This document shows positions 61,640 to 64,000 of a stretch of DNA of 64,000 nt, piece after piece. The notes below the pieces were generated by a model. That model had not been told where the DNA came from. It made no database searches and saw only the letters and a program-made list of their open reading frames with translations. The DNA comes from Hansfordia pulvinata (Eukaryota > Ascomycota > Sordariomycetes > Xylariales), in assembly GCA_006538405.1 (NCBI GenBank), contig BJKQ01000030.1, forward strand, positions 1-64,000. Reading direction: 5' to 3'. The first letter of the stretch is position 1; each line of letters begins with the position of its first letter. The position numbers were made by a program, and so were the translations under genes.

Positions 61640-62924
61640 TCGATCCTTTAGCAGCCTTTTTCACGCTTGAAGAATGCCATTGATGCTGGACGTGTAATCT
61701 TCTATGCTTCCCAGGAGTCGCCGCTGACCTGTCGACTCTCCCTTGCGCCACTCGTCTCGCTAGAGCTGCGCAGCCTCGACCGCCTGACTCACGACATACA
61801 CGTCCCAGCCCTCGAGCCGTGCCTTTTCCGACACCAACGAGCCAGTATACGCGTTTTTCCACTCCAGGTCCTCCCGTAGGAGGTCGCACATGGCCATGGC
61901 CGAGACGGAGATGACTGCCACGCCCGACTGGATCCTCGCCCACTCCTCTCTGCTGCTGTCGACAGCAGTCACGCAGGCTCCTTTGTTGTCGACAAGCCCT
62001 TGTCGTGTAGAAAGTAGGCATGTTCGAGGGCTTCGCTGAACTTACACACCGAGGACTGCGCGTCCTCGAGTTTGGTCTGGGTTAAGGCGATCTCCCCCCG
62101 TAGTCAAGAGACTGTCGCGCCGCTGTATAGCTCGGCGCAACATGAGGCTAGTCTCTTGCGTAATCTACAAGAGTCTGTCGGCCGGCGACGAGAAAGAGGC
62201 TGTAGGCTAAAGGGCTTCTTTGATACCGCGCGGACCCAGCCAGCTCCCCCTCTCTTTATTCGCAAGGCCATGTCGAGCCCTCTCGTCTGCTGCTCTTTCG
62301 CGAGAGCTCGTGGAGAAGAACCGTGAGAGTGTAAATGTCTCTCTCCTCCTGCGTCATAGTGAATCTAGTAATTCTTATACACTCTTCGTTAAACACGATA
62401 AAACCCCGGTAGTCGTTCTGCGCCCCCCTTAACAGGTTGATATCCAACGTAGAGACTCTCTGTAAGTATCGTAATGCTTAAATCGTTATAACCACGCTCC
62501 TATCAGCTTTCGCTGCGGCAGCAGCGGCAGTCCCGGAGATAACACCTATGGTGGAGGCTATAAAGACCACCACGCTGGAGATGGTGGACCGAAACGAGGC
62601 CTGAACATGCAATGTTATCTTGCTGTTCCGTCGCACCGAAAACTCGTAGTAGTCGTCATGAGGGATAGAGCCGCACTCTCGGCCCTGGTGATTGAGCTGC
62701 CGCGAAGCCTCCCTGTGAGCCACACAACCACCGAGTGTGCGTAACCCCCCTGCGCAGCTGTCGCGGCACGTGTTGAAAAGGTACTCGAGTTCATCCCAGA
62801 CCCCCGAGGCAGCGGCAAGAGGGATTCCGCTCACGAAGAACCTGACAATCTTCTTGATAATGTGTTCGAGATAACGCTTTGAGGGCGGTAAGGCCAAAAG
62901 CATAAGCGCGCCGGTCTTTAACAC
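61640..62924 (-). pseudogene. decayed coding locus, membrane/coiled-coil protein, family not recognised
   Basis: An open stretch from 62,924 (about 148 codons) holds Cys-containing and basic segments and then a hydrophobic helix (SSVVVFIASTIGVISG plus an Ala run). It meets TAA at 62,478 but continues in the same frame for over 70 codons to a stop near 62,256; the TAA could be a C-to-T-changed CAA. Further downstream, helical coding-like sequence resumes in another frame (61,972-61,760, EEWARIQSG, EDLEWKNAYTG), with a TAG and then a TGA, again as CAG and CGA would give. I infer a RIP-touched pseudogene of a protein with one membrane segment and a helical C-terminal part. No family is recognised. 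Confidence 0.5.
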
Positions 62925-62959
62925 CCACTTGCATCGCGCGGCGGAGGACAGCGGCCAGA

Positions 62960-62986
62960 ACCCGGACCCGGACCCGGACCCGGACC
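62960..62986. repeat. (CCCGGA)n hexamer repeat
   Basis: About four and a half tandem copies of CCCGGA. Confidence 0.85.
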
Positions 62987-63229
62987 AGGGCGCCGGGTAG
63001 CGGGCGTACGCTCCGGAGGGCCTATAGACCTTATAATAGACTCCTCGGGTCTTTCTTCCGGCTCTTTCCTAGAGGGTCGAGGACGAAAGGGGGACCGGGG
63101 TGGGGTGAAACTGGCGGCTTTAATGCCGTGCGCTTATCTTCCGCTGGTCTTAACCTTTCGGCACCATGCCCGGCTGTCCTTAATCGCAGACCGTCCGCGC
63201 TCGAGTGTTAAGACCTGAAGTGGACAGAG
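62987..63229. other. short non-coding gap
   Basis: GC-rich sequence between the two decayed coding loci. Nothing recognised. Confidence 0.4.
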
Positions 63230-63844
63230 TTATGGCGGCTGTGCAGGTCGGACTGGAAACGGGTCGCGATCCTTAATGAAGACGGCGGTGCCCGCGGTGG
63301 TAAGGTCCGGGATTGCCGAATTGGTCTGCTTAAGGGCTTTACGAAGTTCCCCGCGATCTCCGCCCGCACGGAAGGCGTAAAGCTGCGAAAAAGGGAGTTT
63401 AGTCCTTTTTAAGTCGACCTGGATTAATTTAATGCCCTTTCTTATATCGAGTTTTAAGGGGCAGTTATATAGTGTTAGCCCGGACTCGGCCACTTATAAG
63501 ATGGCCTTAAGATGAAGGTTTACAGGGTTCAGAGCCCGTTCGGAAGGCTGTAATGGCTGTAAATCATGTCGCCGTCGCCGGTGGCCGTTGCTGCCGTGAG
63601 TCGGGGCAGCCACGGACCTAGCTGTATTAAAGTGCTTTTTATTAAATAAATAAGTTAACGGGGTCTCCGGCGGCATAGTCGACCCGGGCTTAGCGGTCCG
63701 CTTAATAAGAAGATAAAGATAGCTGTGGTGTATCGGGGAGGCAAGCTTAATGATGCTATTACGGCTCACATTGGCCGAGTTCGGTGTGAAAGGAGACGAC
63801 TTAACACGTAATGGTCTAAGAGGGAGCGAGATGCTACCCCGCAC
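63230..63844 (-). pseudogene. coding remnant of about 204 codons with one in-frame stop, unknown family
   Basis: From 63,844 to 63,230 the minus strand stays in one frame, interrupted only by TAA at 63,494-63,496, which a C-to-T change in CAA would explain. The first half is basic and Pro/Ser/Arg-rich (GSNGHRRRRHDLQPLQP). The second half looks like a folded domain (LDIRKGIKLIQVDLKRTK, then AVFIKDRDPF). No signal peptide or membrane segment is seen. It could be a host gene exon or a retroelement ORF; I cannot tell. TTAA words are frequent around it, consistent with mild RIP. Confidence 0.45.
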
Positions 63845-64000
63845 CTTAACTGTGAATTTACCACGAGAGACTGCTCACGAGAGAACTTAACGGGCTTTAA
63901 GGGATGTCCTTTATTAATTAAACCTATCAACGTTATAGCTTAAGCGTTAATTTCGATGTGCGCGCGCGGCTAGGAAATGACCGGTAACTTATAACGGTAT
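63845..64000. other. right edge, nothing recognised
   Basis: Mixed-composition sequence with several TTAA sites. No feature is supported. Confidence 0.3.

Larger units (their letters stand above)
59561..61640. other. mixed-composition DNA without a supported gene
   Basis: Composition jumps to near-equal base content. Several short frames overlap (59,965-60,408); one has a hydrophobic stretch near 60,060, but none continues or shows a family motif. It holds the microsatellite at 60,735-60,772 and the inverted repeat at 61,161-61,220. Confidence 0.45.

Overview
The window looks like part of a filamentous ascomycete (Pezizomycotina) nuclear genome with a two-compartment structure. Two kinds of sequence alternate: near-equal-base islands (about 3.93-17.5 kb and 59.56-64.0 kb) and extremely AT-rich blocks (1-3.9 kb and 17.6-59.5 kb). 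In parts of the AT-rich DNA, CpA and TpG are nearly absent, TpA is abundant and CpG survives, which is the footprint of repeat-induced point mutation (RIP). Short spliceosomal introns, fungal secreted proteins and a Ty3/gypsy chromovirus all fit this assignment. I cannot name the species.

Layout. (1) 1-3.93 kb: RIP-degraded DNA with a minus-strand Ty3/gypsy gag remnant (capsid segment and zinc knuckle). (2) 3.93-8.3 kb: the only convincingly intact genes. Two divergently transcribed paralogues encode a small secreted four-cysteine protein (candidate effector family); the minus-strand copy is frameshifted. Next to them is a complete three-exon berberine-bridge-like FAD-linked oxidoreductase with a predicted signal peptide. 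(3) 8.3-17.6 kb: GC-balanced DNA with one decayed membrane-protein-like locus on the minus strand and then about 7 kb with no gene I can support. (4) 17,926-25,799: a full-length Ty3/gypsy chromovirus with 517-bp LTRs and an exact 5-bp target duplication. Its gag zinc knuckle, RT, RNase H, integrase and chromodomain can all be read through RIP stops. (5) 25.8-59.5 kb: AT-rich DNA filled with one family of hAT-type DNA transposons. A 5.2-kb element (42,292-47,517) contains a RIP-degraded BED-finger hAT transposase. At least eight shorter non-autonomous relatives (about 520-1,050 bp) share its CAGGGTTA ends, 8-bp target duplications and subterminal arrays of short palindromes. A second, more eroded transposase copy lies at about 53.3-56.6 kb. 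(6) 59.56-64.0 kb: another mixed-composition stretch with two decayed minus-strand coding remnants and simple repeats.

Functionally, the window is a gene-poor, transposon-dominated region enclosing a small island with secreted-protein genes and an oxidoreductase. The most informative structure is the hAT family: a decayed autonomous element together with its deletion derivatives, with target duplications and palindromic subterminal arrays still readable. All transposon genes seen here carry many stops and should be inactive.
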